Assembly (NCBI GenBank): GCA_904419075.1
Contig: CAJFQM010000001.1
Span: forward strand, 124,001-188,000
Source of the DNA: an uncultured Clostridia bacterium
GTDB taxonomy: Bacteria; Bacillota; Clostridia; Christensenellales; Borkfalkiaceae
Length of the DNA: 64,000 bases
Direction of reading: 5' to 3'
Part shown: positions 19,914 to 28,605 of the stretch, one piece after another
Layout: each line of letters opens with the position of its first letter
How positions within the stretch are numbered: the stretch's first letter is position 1
Notes under the pieces: generated by a model
Told to the model about the DNA's origin: nothing
The model's database searches: none
Seen by the model: the letters and a program-made list of their open reading frames with translations, nothing else
Program-made: the position numbers and the translations under genes

Positions 19914-20702
19914 ATGGAGACTTTATCTGTATTTTATTTCAGCGGAACGGGAAATACCCGTTTTGTCGCGGAAGAAACGGGAAAGAGGTTAGCGGAAAGA
20001 TACGAAGTCAAGATATACGATATCAGCGAAGAAAAGAACAGCGCCGAATCCGCTTTTGCGGCCGATAAACTCTTGTTTGCCTTTCCTGTCTACGGCTCCT
20101 CGCCGCCCGTTCCGATGCGTCGTTTTATCTACGCAAATGCAAAGCATATAGAGGGAAAGGAAATTTTTGTAATTGCAACGCAGTATATGTTTTCGGGAGA
20201 CGGGGCGGCGAGTCTCGGCCGTACGATTGAGAAACTCGGAGGAAAAGTTATCGGAGCCGAGCATGTAAATATGCCGAATAATCTCGCGGATTGTACGGCT
20301 TTGAAGATACGAAACGATTTCGAGATTACAAAAACTCTCGAAAAAGCGGAAAAAAGAATAGATTCATTTTCCCGAAAAATCCTGTGCGGGAAACGTTTTC
20401 GGCGCGGTTTTAATCCCGTTTCCCATGCCATAGGATATTTTTGTCAAAGAAAATGGTGGCGGAAGGGAGAAAATGCTAAAAAGTCTTCCCTTCTCATTCA
20501 TGAGGAACGGTGTATCGGCTGCGGTATCTGCGCGGCTCATTGTCCCGTGAAAAATATCGTAGTGGAAGGAAGACATGCGAAAGCGTTGGGGAATTGCGCA
20601 TTTTGCTACCGCTGCGTTAACTTATGTCCGAATCGGGCGATCAGTCTGTTCGGAAAATCCCTTCCCGAAAAACAGTATAAGGGGCCGCGTTCGGGAAAGT
20701 AG
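19914..20702 (+). CDS. EFR1-type flavodoxin-ferredoxin fusion protein
   Basis: A 262-residue redox protein. The N-terminal flavodoxin domain starts FYFSGTGNTRFVAEETGKR (FMN phosphate loop), and the C-terminal 60 residues hold two 4Fe-4S motifs, CIGCGICAAHCPVKNI and CAFCYRCVNLCPNRAI. This is the EFR1 arrangement of a flavodoxin fused to a bacterial-type ferredoxin, thought to move electrons between low-potential carriers. The partner is unknown. A strong AAAAGGAG site is present. It is transcribed separately from its neighbours. Confidence 0.88.
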   Translation: METLSVFYFSGTGNTRFVAEETGKRLAERYEVKIYDISEEKNSAESAFAADKLLFAFPVYGSSPPVPMRRFIYANAKHIEGKEIFVIATQYMFSGDGAASLGRTIEKLGGKVIGAEHVNMPNNLADCTALKIRNDFEITKTLEKAEKRIDSFSRKILCGKRFRRGFNPVSHAIGYFCQRKWWRKGENAKKSSLLIHEERCIGCGICAAHCPVKNIVVEGRHAKALGNCAFCYRCVNLCPNRAISLFGKSLPEKQYKGPRSGK

Positions 20703-20825
20703 AGAATTTTCGATAAATATTTTTTCGGATTTCAAAATATCTCGCGGAGAAATTGTTTATGACACCGAATTCGGTATGTTTTATCATTTAATGACAAAAA
20801 ATCCCATAAAATTTCAAAAAGGGGA

Positions 20826-20854
20826 TTGACGGGAACATATAACTGTGTTATACT
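20826..20854 (+). promoter_or_regulatory. Sigma-A promoter for the diaminopentanoate dehydrogenase-like gene
   Basis: TTGACG (20826-20831) and TATACT (20849-20854) are 17 bases apart, 46 bases before the start codon. Confidence 0.75.
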
Positions 20855-20900
20855 CTGTATACGGTATCATTCGATACAAAAAAATTCAAGGAGCAATACC

Positions 20901-21926
20901 ATGAAAAGAATCAGAGTAGTACAGTATGGCTGCGGCAAAATGTCCAAGTATATTTTGCGGTATCTGCATGCGAAAGGGGCGGAAATTGTAGGAGCGATCG
21001 ACGTAAATCCCGAAATTTTGGGAATGGATGTCGGCGACTTTGCCGAACTCGGTGTCAAAACGGGAGTTCAGATTTCCAAAGATGCGGATAAAGTTCTCGA
21101 CGAGTGCGATGCGGATGTCGCGATCGTAACGTTGTTCAGTTTTCTCGGGGACATTTATGAACAAGTGGAGAAATGTGTAAAACGTGGGATCAATGTCATT
21201 ACGACCTGTGAGGAGGCAATTTATCCTTGGACGACGGCGGCGGCTTTTACGAATAAGCTCGATGCGCTTGCGAAAGAGAATAACTGTACGGTTACCGGCA
21301 GCGGTATGCAGGATATTTTTTGGATCAATATGGTGGCTTTGGTTGCGGGCGGCTGTCACGACATTAAAAAAATTAAGGGCGCTTACAGTTATAATGTCGA
21401 AGATTACGGTCTTGCTTTGGCCAAGGCGCACGGATGCGATCTGACAAAAGCACAATTTGAGAAGGAACTCGCACACCCTAAGGAAGTCGTACCTTCTTAT
21501 GCTTGGAACGCGGCGGAAGCAATTTGTAACAAACTCGGCCTGACGATTAAATCGATCAAACAGGAAAATGTACCCTATATTATAGACAAAGACATTTACA
21601 GTGCGACACTTGGAAAGACCATCAAAGCGGGAAGATGTATCGGCATGTCGGCCGTCGTGACCATTGAAACGTATCAGGGAATCGTGATTGAAGAAGAAAC
21701 CATAGGAAAGGTATACGGACCGGATGACGGCGATATGTGCGATTGGTGGATCACGGGCGAGCCGAACACGGAATTCCACGTAGTAAAGCCCGCGACGGTA
21801 GAACACACATGTGCGACGATCGTTAACAGAATTCCTTCGCTTTTGAATGCTCCTGCCGGATATGTCACGGCAGACGAATTGGAGGAAATTCATTATCTTA
21901 CGAATCCCGTCCATTATGAATTATGA
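20901..21926 (+). CDS. 2,4-diaminopentanoate dehydrogenase-like NAD(P)-dependent oxidoreductase
   Basis: A 341-residue Rossmann-fold enzyme of the dihydrodipicolinate reductase-like group. The nucleotide loop is [17 protein letters not shown] at the N-terminus, and the middle domain contains TCEEAIYPW and GSGMQDIFW. It most resembles 2,4-diaminopentanoate dehydrogenase (Ord) of the clostridial ornithine oxidation pathway. None of the other genes of that pathway (ornithine racemase, OraS/OraE mutase, OrtA/OrtB thiolase) is nearby, so either they are elsewhere or this enzyme reduces another amino-aldehyde or imine. The ATG at 20901 follows CAAGGAGCAA. Monocistronic, between its own promoter and terminator. 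Confidence 0.8.
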   Translation: MKRIRVVQYGCGKMSKYILRYLHAKGAEIVGAIDVNPEILGMDVGDFAELGVKTGVQISKDADKVLDECDADVAIVTLFSFLGDIYEQVEKCVKRGINVITTCEEAIYPWTTAAAFTNKLDALAKENNCTVTGSGMQDIFWINMVALVAGGCHDIKKIKGAYSYNVEDYGLALAKAHGCDLTKAQFEKELAHPKEVVPSYAWNAAEAICNKLGLTIKSIKQENVPYIIDKDIYSATLGKTIKAGRCIGMSAVVTIETYQGIVIEEETIGKVYGPDDGDMCDWWITGEPNTEFHVVKPATVEHTCATIVNRIPSLLNAPAGYVTADELEEIHYLTNPVHYEL

Positions 21927-21947
21927 CTTTGATATAAACCTTATTTT

Positions 21948-21981
21948 ACCCGCCTTGCTCTTTGAGCAGGGCGGGTATTAT
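21948..21981 (+). terminator. Terminator after the diaminopentanoate dehydrogenase-like gene
   Basis: A 12-base GC-rich stem (CCCGCCTTGCTC against GAGCAGGGCGGG, one mismatch) with a TTT loop and an AT-rich tail lies 23 bases after the stop. Confidence 0.85.
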
Positions 21982-22191
21982 TTAGGACTGAAAAAATTGT
22001 TTTTATAAAATTAAAAAAATTTTCCTGAAATAAGTCACAAACGATTGATTTTTTCGGGCGTTTTGAGTAATATTATCTATTAGTATCCATTACGGAAAAA
22101 TATATGGTTGAAAAAATATGAGAAAAAAGTCAACGTATGTCGTTCGGACAGATGTCTCATAATAAATAGGATAAAAACAAAAGGAGTTGCA

Positions 22192-25100
22192 ATGAAAAAT
22201 AGAGTAATTCGCATTATATCCATAGCTTTTGCTTGGATAACCATGGTATGTTGTACTTTTACGGCCTGTTCTTCAAATGGCGGAAACAGCTCTGCCCCAG
22301 GAAGTTCTTCGGAAAGTTCTTCGGGAAATTCTTCGGAGGAAAATCCTCCGGTCGAGGACACATATCCCACCGAAATTTTTGAAGCGGACATGTACAATCC
22401 GTCCAAAGTGGGAATGACGGCTGAATATTTGGGAACGACGGAAAGGCATTTACCTGAAATTTCCGACGGCGGTTTGGAACGCTATCCCGAATATGGCGTA
22501 AATTTTTCTGCGACGCAGGAGGAAAAACAAGCAGTATTGGACGAAAACGAATCTTTGGTTTCTTCCGCGGATACCTACGATTCAATGGATGAGGAAGGAA
22601 ATCTGTTTTTAAACGGCGAACCCACGGGACAAAAGCTCTATAAGCACACGGCGGCCGCGGGAATGTATGAGGGCGACGTTTCCGACGACGAACCTGCACT
22701 CATTAAAAAGCTGACGATAAAATCGCGTAGCGGGGGAAATCACATTACGGGATTATACGCTCCGGCGGGAGAAGTGATCAAACTCGAAATGAGCGAGACG
22801 GATTTTGAAAAAACGGGAGGCTTGAAAGTTATAATCGGGCAGGTGCTCACGAACGGTGCGCAAAACAATATATGGATGGAGAAAACATTCAATCGCATGC
22901 CGATGATATCGAATACGATGACTACAAAGGAGATGACGTCCTATGTCGGTTCTTATTTTGGTGGCCCAATCTATATTCAGCCGGTGAAAGCAGGCACTTC
23001 TTTTACCGTAACGATATCGGGCGCTGTCGCGTATTCGCATTTTATTCTCGGCTATACGAACCGAGAAGAATTTGAACAAAATAAAAATTCGTCGGCTCCG
23101 TATTTTGATCTAGAAGTTTGGGACGATTCGGTACGCCATTCGGGTCCTAAGTCGAGAGCAAAAGACTTTGATTATGACCAGCTTACGGAAGCTGCCGTTC
23201 TGTGGGATAAAATTTCGCGCGTATCGAATAAGGTTCCGGCCGGTTCCGGTGGAGAGTTAGGAATTACCTTTTTATATGACCCGTTTGTTGCTGCGGGCAG
23301 TATGGTTGCCTTTGTCGGGCGGCATACGGTAAATTGTCCCTTGTATTGTATGACGGCGGCTCTCGATGTGCAAAGCGCGGTTGATAATGCTTCGGATGCC
23401 TTTTGGGGATGTATTCACGAATTAAATCATCATTATCAACGTTTTGGATTCGCTCCAGGCGATGAAGTTACGAACAACGCTGTCAGTCTCGTTTCTTATA
23501 GCCTGTTTACGCGTATTTCCTTTAACAGGGAACTCGGAAACGACAACGAGGGAACTTATGCTACCAGTTGGAACAGATATACCAATCCGAGCTGGACTTT
23601 GAAACAGACTCTTTCGGCAGACGGAACTGACTCTGCATTGGATTCTTATGCGAATTTACTCTATACTTTTGGTCAAGATTTATTTATCCAAGCCACTCAG
23701 ACCGGCGGCGGCCGAGGGGGAGCCGATGTATGGTATAAAGCAGTCAGCGACGTCACGCATAACGATATGACGTATTATTTTAAAGAGCTTTTAGGGCAAA
23801 ATGTATCGGAGAATATCCTGTCGGAGTATGCCGAAAAAGATTATCCGATGTTTGTTCCTGTTTCCAGTATTTTCCAAACGGGAAGAAGCTATTATAAAGA
23901 CGGGAAGAAATATTACAACCGTACAGTTCAACCTTACGGAATCGAAACGGGAAAAGATTTTGTAATGGATCTGAACGAGAATATCGTTTTGCCCGAAGGA
24001 TTCAATTATACGATTAAAAATGTATCTTCTCCCGCTTACGGAACGCTTAAAAAACAAAGCGAAGGAGTTTATGTATATACCCCCGACAAAGTAAACCGCG
24101 AATCGGGAAAAATAATCGTGACGCTCGGCATCGAGAAGGCGGACGGAGCGTTCAAAGTCGACGATGTGGATTTGGTAATTGAATTCAGACAAAAACAGGC
24201 TACACCAACGATGTTGGAAAGAACCGTTTACACTTATACGCCGGAGAAAATGTATCAGAGCGTAGAAGAGGCGGTAGAAAATTCCTATGCGGGATATGAA
24301 ACGGTTGTTGAGGAAGATAATACCAACCGAGTACAGAACGGAAACGCTGAAATTTGGGAACCTGATCCTTCCGGCAATGCGATAATGGAAATCCGGGGAA
24401 AATTTCAGATAACGAGTGACGGAAAATATCGTATTGCTCTTCGCGGGCGAGAATATGCCGGTTTATATGTTTCTCTCGACGGGAAAAATTATGAAAAAGC
24501 TGCTTTACTGGAAAATTTATCGGGAAAGCCGGATTTTGATTTGAGTAAAGAGAGCAATTATAAAGATTATCAATTCACAAAAGGGCAGTGGGTTTATTTC
24601 AAGGCGGTTTTACTGGTTCGGAATGCAAGGAATTTCGTCGGAGTAGGACTCGGAAAATTTGATGGCGAAAACGTCCAGATAAACTATTTGAATGCCTATC
24701 GGAATTCTTATTATCGGGAGGAATTTGAAAGCGACTATTTTTACGAGCGTGAATATAATTATGATTATGTTCAAAAGCCTCAGTCGTCTCAAAAGCTGGT
24801 GGAAACCAATTATCGCCCGTGGGACGACAATTATCCGATTGATAATCTGTTCGATGAAAATCAATCTAATTTTATCCATTCCGATAAAACAGACATCTCG
24901 AAGGAAAATCCGTTTGAAATCACGGTGGATTTAGGAGAAACGATAAATGCCAACCGCTTTACGATTTACGGTGAGCCGAGTCGAGAATATCAGCCGAAAA
25001 ATTTCAAATTATACGGCGGAACCGATTTGAATGAACTTGAGCTCATTAAAGAAGTGGAAAACGCGGAACGGAAGAATAACAATATTACTGTAGAATTTGA

Positions 25101-25554
25101 GGAACAAAAACTTCGTTACTATAAATTGGTCGTTACCGATACTTGGGCGGAAGGAATAAAATATGTTGCCTATCGCAGTGCTGAGATGTCCTATGAACTT
25201 TTAGGCGGAGAATGGTATTCCCCCGATGACGACATGTTTATATATAGAGGAAATTGGAATCTGTCGAATAAACTTTCGACGTTCGGTCATCTCTACGAAG
25301 GGGAGAATGCGACAATCGAATTCCGATTTATAGGCTCACGCTTCGGAATCATTGCTTATGAATCTTCCGAGTATGACGGTTTTGAAGTCTTGATAGACGG
25401 AAAAAACGCCGAGAAAGTCGAACTAGCGGGAACAGACGGGGCGGAAAAACTCGTATATTTGTCAGAAAGGCTTTCGGAAGGCGAGCATTCGATAACGATT
25501 CGCAGTAAAACAAAGTTCAATATAGATTCTTTTGTGCTGTGGAGCAACGAGTAA
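22192..25554 (+). CDS. M60-like metallopeptidase lipoprotein with discoidin-type carbohydrate-binding domain
   Basis: A 1120-residue exported protein. The N-terminus MKNRVIRIISIAFAWITM precedes a probable lipobox (Phe-Thr-Ala-Cys) and a Ser-rich spacer, so it is likely anchored to the outer membrane face. The catalytic domain has HELNHHYQRFGF (about residues 409-420), the zinc site of M60/enhancin-like peptidases, which cut mucin-type glycoproteins. Later parts are a beta-sandwich near 590-680, a PA14-like region near 690-850, an F5/8 type C (discoidin) domain near 885-1005 (NLFDENQSNFIHS, FEITVDLGETINANRF) and a final beta domain ending IRSKTKFNIDSFVLW. Mucin as substrate is inference. An AAAAGGAG site precedes the start. 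An AraC-type remnant lies just downstream. Confidence 0.85.
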   Translation: MKNRVIRIISIAFAWITMVCCTFTACSSNGGNSSAPGSSSESSSGNSSEENPPVEDTYPTEIFEADMYNPSKVGMTAEYLGTTERHLPEISDGGLERYPEYGVNFSATQEEKQAVLDENESLVSSADTYDSMDEEGNLFLNGEPTGQKLYKHTAAAGMYEGDVSDDEPALIKKLTIKSRSGGNHITGLYAPAGEVIKLEMSETDFEKTGGLKVIIGQVLTNGAQNNIWMEKTFNRMPMISNTMTTKEMTSYVGSYFGGPIYIQPVKAGTSFTVTISGAVAYSHFILGYTNREEFEQNKNSSAPYFDLEVWDDSVRHSGPKSRAKDFDYDQLTEAAVLWDKISRVSNKVPAGSGGELGITFLYDPFVAAGSMVAFVGRHTVNCPLYCMTAALDVQSAVDNASDAFWGCIHELNHHYQRFGFAPGDEVTNNAVSLVSYSLFTRISFNRELGNDNEGTYATSWNRYTNPSWTLKQTLSADGTDSALDSYANLLYTFGQDLFIQATQTGGGRGGADVWYKAVSDVTHNDMTYYFKELLGQNVSENILSEYAEKDYPMFVPVSSIFQTGRSYYKDGKKYYNRTVQPYGIETGKDFVMDLNENIVLPEGFNYTIKNVSSPAYGTLKKQSEGVYVYTPDKVNRESGKIIVTLGIEKADGAFKVDDVDLVIEFRQKQATPTMLERTVYTYTPEKMYQSVEEAVENSYAGYETVVEEDNTNRVQNGNAEIWEPDPSGNAIMEIRGKFQITSDGKYRIALRGREYAGLYVSLDGKNYEKAALLENLSGKPDFDLSKESNYKDYQFTKGQWVYFKAVLLVRNARNFVGVGLGKFDGENVQINYLNAYRNSYYREEFESDYFYEREYNYDYVQKPQSSQKLVETNYRPWDDNYPIDNLFDENQSNFIHSDKTDISKENPFEITVDLGETINANRFTIYGEPSREYQPKNFKLYGGTDLNELELIKEVENAERKNNNITVEFEEQKLRYYKLVVTDTWAEGIKYVAYRSAEMSYELLGGEWYSPDDDMFIYRGNWNLSNKLSTFGHLYEGENATIEFRFIGSRFGIIAYESSEYDGFEVLIDGKNAEKVELAGTDGAEKLVYLSERLSEGEHSITIRSKTKFNIDSFVLWSNE

Positions 25555-25697
25555 ACAATAGAAAAGAAAATTTTCGAAAAGTCGGTTTTCACGTAAGTTT
25601 TTCGAGACAACATAATGAAGATTATGCGTAATTGAAAACGCTATCGAAATTGCATTAAATTCGGCGTTAATGATTTGTTGTTTTCATCATCCGCTCT

Positions 25698-25805
25698 TTA
25701 GGTTCCCATGTATTTCTTGAAAACTCGCGAAAAATGGCTTTGAGGAGAAAAGCCGAGACAAGACCTGATGACTTCGGCTGATTCGTTTGTATAGCGGAGG
25801 GGCAT
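25698..25805 (-). pseudogene. Remnant of an AraC-family regulator (C-terminal helix-turn-helix)
   Basis: On the minus strand 35 codons read SAEVIRSCLGFSPQSHFSRVF (in two parts: SAEVIRSCLGF, then SPQSHFSRVFKKYMG), the second helix-turn-helix of AraC-type activators. The frame then stops at Thr-stop, while the expected continuation PKERMM follows in another frame, so a single-base loss has broken the end. Nothing upstream encodes the first helix-turn-helix or a ligand domain. It is a fragment, not a working gene. AraC-type regulators often sit beside glycan-degradation genes, which fits the M60 gene next door. Confidence 0.7.
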
Positions 25806-25919
25806 TTTGCTTCCTCCGTTTTTTCTTTTATAATAAAATAAAAGTAACGAGATTTTCTTGCGTTACCTGCCTGAATTTGACGGGGAGGCGGGAACAGCTT
25901 TTTTGCAATCCTATTTTTG

Positions 25920-26296
25920 TAGGTGGAAAGGGTATTGATGTGACTGATATAAACGCAGAAGTCGGGGCAGCGGTACAAAGCAAAAATCAGATCTTATTTG
26001 GAATCCGTTGTACGGATCCGATGAGATGCGTGAATATTCTAAAAACGTTACTGGATTAAATATAAAGCGATTTCAAAACAAGAAAGAGCCTGTCATTCTC
26101 CGTTTTCTATGAAAACGGAGAAAAAAATAAATGATAATATGTCCTATGTTTTCAATGTTTCCGAAGCGAATACTGCAGGGGAAATTACAATGTATCAAAA
26201 ATCGGAGAACCTGCATTTATTAAAAAAATAGAAAATGAACAGCAGCCTCTTATGCCGGATGTTCAAAATCTAGAACATAAACGCTTTGGATTTTGA
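25920..26296 (+). pseudogene. Decayed coding sequence of unknown identity, several frame changes
   Basis: Protein-like stretches occur in different plus-strand frames in order: GIDVTDINAEVGAAVQSKN (about 25935-25991), then WNPLYGSDEMREYSKNVTG (about 26000-26056), then NDNMSYVFNVSEANTAGEI (about 26130-26190), then GEPAFIKKIENEQQPLMPDV (from about 26205) ending at TGA 26294-26296. Their composition is protein-like and they stop just before a hairpin terminator, as the end of a gene would. I cannot name the family. The stretch between 25555 and 25697 shows nothing that I can support. Confidence 0.45.
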
Positions 26297-26309
26297 AATG
26301 TAAGAAAAG

Positions 26310-26345
26310 GAGAGGGCTCGCTTTTGTAAGCGAACTCTCTCTTTC
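26310..26345 (+). terminator. Terminator-like hairpin after the decayed gene
   Basis: A stem of roughly 14 bases (GAGAGGGCTCGCTT against AAGCGAACTCTCTC, two internal mismatches) around TTGT is followed by TTTC. It is 14 bases past the end of the remnant, so it is probably its old terminator. Confidence 0.6.
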
Positions 26346-26392
26346 ACTATATATATGGTTTGGCACAAATCATTAAAACGGACACGATTGAA

Positions 26393-26421
26393 TTGACTTT
26401 ATCTGTCGTTTACGCTAAAAT
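26393..26421 (+). promoter_or_regulatory. Orphan sigma-A-like promoter
   Basis: TTGACT (26393-26398) and TAAAAT (26416-26421) with a 17-base spacer. No coding sequence with a supported start follows before the tRNA, which is on the other strand. A short hairpin (AAAGGCAC/GTGACCTTT) lies at about 26445-26470. It could drive a small RNA or be left over from a lost gene. Confidence 0.4.
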
Positions 26422-26528
26422 AGTATAGATGCTGAAAAGATGTTGAAAGGCACGGCAAAAGTGACCTTTTCAAAATTTTTAGGGCAACTTTGGGGCAACA
26501 TTAGGGGAATTTGTCAATATATTGTGTC

Positions 26529-26564
26529 AAAAAGAAAACCCGACCACAATATATTGTGGTCGGG
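26529..26564 (-). terminator. Terminator of the tRNA-Trp transcript
   Basis: A perfect 26-base palindrome (13-base arms CCCGACCACAATA and complement, 26539-26564) is followed on the minus strand by TTTTCTTTTT. It begins six bases after the 3' end of the tRNA. Confidence 0.88.
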
Positions 26565-26570
26565 AACCTA

Positions 26571-26645
26571 TGGCAGGGGAGACGCGATTCGAACACGCAA
26601 CCTACGGTTTTGGAGACCGCTACTCTACCGTTGAGCCACTCCCCT
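26571..26645 (-). tRNA. tRNA-Trp (anticodon CCA), 3' CCA encoded
   Basis: The minus strand folds as a 75-base tRNA including CCA. The acceptor stem AGGGGAG pairs with CTCCCCT, the discriminator is G and CCA is genomic. The anticodon stem GCGGT/ACCGT (one G-U) closes the loop CTCCAAA with anticodon CCA. The T arm has GTTCGAATC. It has its own promoter and terminator, so it is a single-gene unit. Confidence 0.97.
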
Positions 26646-26658
26646 AAACAACGTAGCT

Positions 26659-26687
26659 ATTATATAACAAAAAAAGGTATTTGTCAA
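26659..26687 (-). promoter_or_regulatory. Consensus sigma-A promoter of tRNA-Trp
   Basis: On the minus strand TTGACA (26682-26687) and TATAAT (26659-26664) are separated by 17 bases, 13 bases before the tRNA 5' end. Both hexamers are perfect. Confidence 0.88.
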
Positions 26688-26774
26688 TTGATTTTTAGCC
26701 GAATGAAGACGGAATTTTTGAATTTCCCGAAAAGGACGTTCTTGAGACATGAATAAGCCGGAAGGAAGGATATT

Positions 26775-27236
26775 ATGAAAAAGCAAGTAACTTTATATAC
26801 GGACGGAGCCTGTTCGGGAAATCCCGGAATCGGCGGATATGCAGGAATTTTGATTTACGGAGATATTCAAAGAGAATACAACGGAGCAGAGGAGGCGACG
26901 ACAAACAATCGCATGGAAGTCCAAGCTGTGATTGCAGGATTAAAAAGATTGAAATATCCTTGTAAAGTAGAGGTTTACAGTGATTCTGCTTATACCGTCA
27001 ATGCATTTTCGGAAAAATGGATTTACGGCTGGAAAAAGAGTGGTTGGAAAAAAGCGGACGGAAAACCGGTTCTCAACGAGGATCTTTGGCGCGAACTTTA
27101 TGATTTGACGGTTATCCATGAAGTCACGTTTCATAAAGTAGCCGGACATGCGGATAACGCGTTAAATAACCGTTGCGATGAATTGGCGCGGGCGGCAATT
27201 TCCGAATTTCGGAAAAAGAAATCCCCGGAAAGCTAA
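26775..27236 (+). CDS. rnhA: Ribonuclease HI
   Basis: A 153-residue RNase H type 1, which cuts the RNA strand of RNA-DNA hybrids such as R-loops and Okazaki primers. The metal-binding acids are D10 (TDGACSGNPG), E48 (NNRMEV), D70 (YSDS) and D135, with the catalytic His at about 125 in GHADN. KWIYGWKKSGWKKADGKPV is the basic handle region, so it is of the E. coli type with the handle. It has a GGAAGGA ribosome site and appears to be transcribed alone. Confidence 0.96.
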   Translation: MKKQVTLYTDGACSGNPGIGGYAGILIYGDIQREYNGAEEATTNNRMEVQAVIAGLKRLKYPCKVEVYSDSAYTVNAFSEKWIYGWKKSGWKKADGKPVLNEDLWRELYDLTVIHEVTFHKVAGHADNALNNRCDELARAAISEFRKKKSPES

Positions 27237-27344
27237 ACTTAAAAATCACGCCGTTTTAACCTCACTATTATATTTTATTCAAAGAAACACTATAATATAA
27301 TATCGGGCTCTTTTTGAATTATCGAAATCATGGAGTAAAAGTCG

Positions 27345-28334
27345 ATGAAAAACACAAAAAATCATAAATCCGGAGACGAAGAAGAGAAGCGTTATTCCAA
27401 GGGCGTTTTACTGAATATTTTTGTTACATTGATCCTTACGGCTGTTTGTATTGTCTTTGAAGTATTATGCATCAAATCTTTCAAGGCAGAGTTTGTCAAA
27501 AAAAATCTGTCTTGGATTTTAGCTCTTGCCTGCGGCATAACGATTGTTTACTGTCTCCTGTCTATCTTTTTTTCCGTAAAGGAAAAAACAGCGATTTACA
27601 GAGTCCTTTTCAGCGGATATCTTCTCATAATTTTCTTTTTAGTGTTGCTCTATATTCTGCAAAAAACGGGATTTCTTGAAATATTTGAAGATTCCGAGCG
27701 CTATAAAGAATATTTGGAGAAAGCTGGCGGCTGGATGCCTGTCGTTTATATCGTCCTTCAATATTTGCAGGTTATCATTTTACCGATTCCCGGTTTTGTA
27801 AGTACGGTGGCAGGCGTGGCGCTTTTCGGTCCGTTAAAAGCCATGCTTTGCAGTTTGGTTGGAGTCATTCTCGGTTCTCTCACTGCCTTTGTAATCGGGC
27901 GCAAATTGGGGTATAAGGCCGTCGCCTGGATGGTCGGGAAAGAGGATCTCGATAAATGGCAGAAAAAAATAAAGGGAAAAGATAACTTTATTTTGACGGC
28001 GATGTTTATTCTGCCCCTGTTTCCCGATGACATTCTTTGTTTTATTGCGGGGCTTTCTTCCATGAGCTGGCAATATTTCGTCGTAATGATCGTCGTTTCC
28101 CGATTGATCGGAATCGCCGGAACTTGCTATTCCGTTAATTTTATTCCCTTTAATACTTGGTGGGGAATTCTCATTTGGGGAATTCTCATTGCGGCTCTCG
28201 TCGTTGCGTTTATATTTCTCTATAAAAATATGGACGCAATCAATAATTGGTTCAATAAAAAATTTCGTTTTGCCCGCCGCGGTAAAATGAAAGAAAACAA
28301 AGACGAGAAAGGGGAAGAATCGGACAAAAAATAA
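27345..28334 (+). CDS. VTT-domain (TVP38/TMEM64, DedA-related) membrane protein
   Basis: A 329-residue polytopic protein with about seven membrane segments. The central part, with LPIPGFVSTVAGVALFGP, GVILGSLTAFVIGRKLG and ILPLFPDDILCFIAGLS, is the VTT/SNARE-associated domain shared with TVP38 and DedA proteins, which act as lipid scramblases or in undecaprenyl-phosphate recycling in some bacteria. Here the exact role is unknown. Both termini are highly charged and should be cytoplasmic. It stands alone between rnhA and the decarboxylase operon. Confidence 0.85.
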   Translation: MKNTKNHKSGDEEEKRYSKGVLLNIFVTLILTAVCIVFEVLCIKSFKAEFVKKNLSWILALACGITIVYCLLSIFFSVKEKTAIYRVLFSGYLLIIFFLVLLYILQKTGFLEIFEDSERYKEYLEKAGGWMPVVYIVLQYLQVIILPIPGFVSTVAGVALFGPLKAMLCSLVGVILGSLTAFVIGRKLGYKAVAWMVGKEDLDKWQKKIKGKDNFILTAMFILPLFPDDILCFIAGLSSMSWQYFVVMIVVSRLIGIAGTCYSVNFIPFNTWWGILIWGILIAALVVAFIFLYKNMDAINNWFNKKFRFARRGKMKENKDEKGEESDKK

Positions 28335-28412
28335 AATTTTCCGATAAAACCGATAAAACGGCACATAATACAATCGGATTGCCGTCGATTTTTCGGATAC
28401 ATTAAAAATGAT

Positions 28413-28460
28413 CGACAATGCGAAAAACGGTAACTTCGGAAAATCGCATTGTCGTTTTTT
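28413..28460 (+). terminator. Terminator upstream of the decarboxylase operon
   Basis: An 11-base stem (CGACAATGCGA at 28413-28423 and its complement at 28444-28454) with a 20-base loop ends in six T. It lies 80 bases after the VTT gene. Confidence 0.65.
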
Positions 28461-28505
28461 AACAAAAAAAAGTCGGAAAATAAGAAAAAAGTTGGCAGTG
28501 AAGAG

Positions 28506-28534
28506 TTGCATTTTTTCGTTTTTTGGAGTATAAT
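28506..28534 (+). promoter_or_regulatory. Sigma-A promoter of the sodium-translocating decarboxylase operon
   Basis: TTGCAT (28506-28511) and a perfect TATAAT (28529-28534) with a 17-base spacer, 71 bases before the first gene. Confidence 0.75.
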
Positions 28535-28605
28535 GATAGTCGGTAAAAATTGGGAAAAAATAAGCAGACCGATTTTAACAACCGATATTTCTTGGAGGAA
28601 ACATT

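Noticed and set aside
26454-26645. A short plus-strand reading frame running through the tRNA-Trp region
   Set aside because: It overlaps the tRNA and its terminator, has no family similarity and no clear ribosome site.
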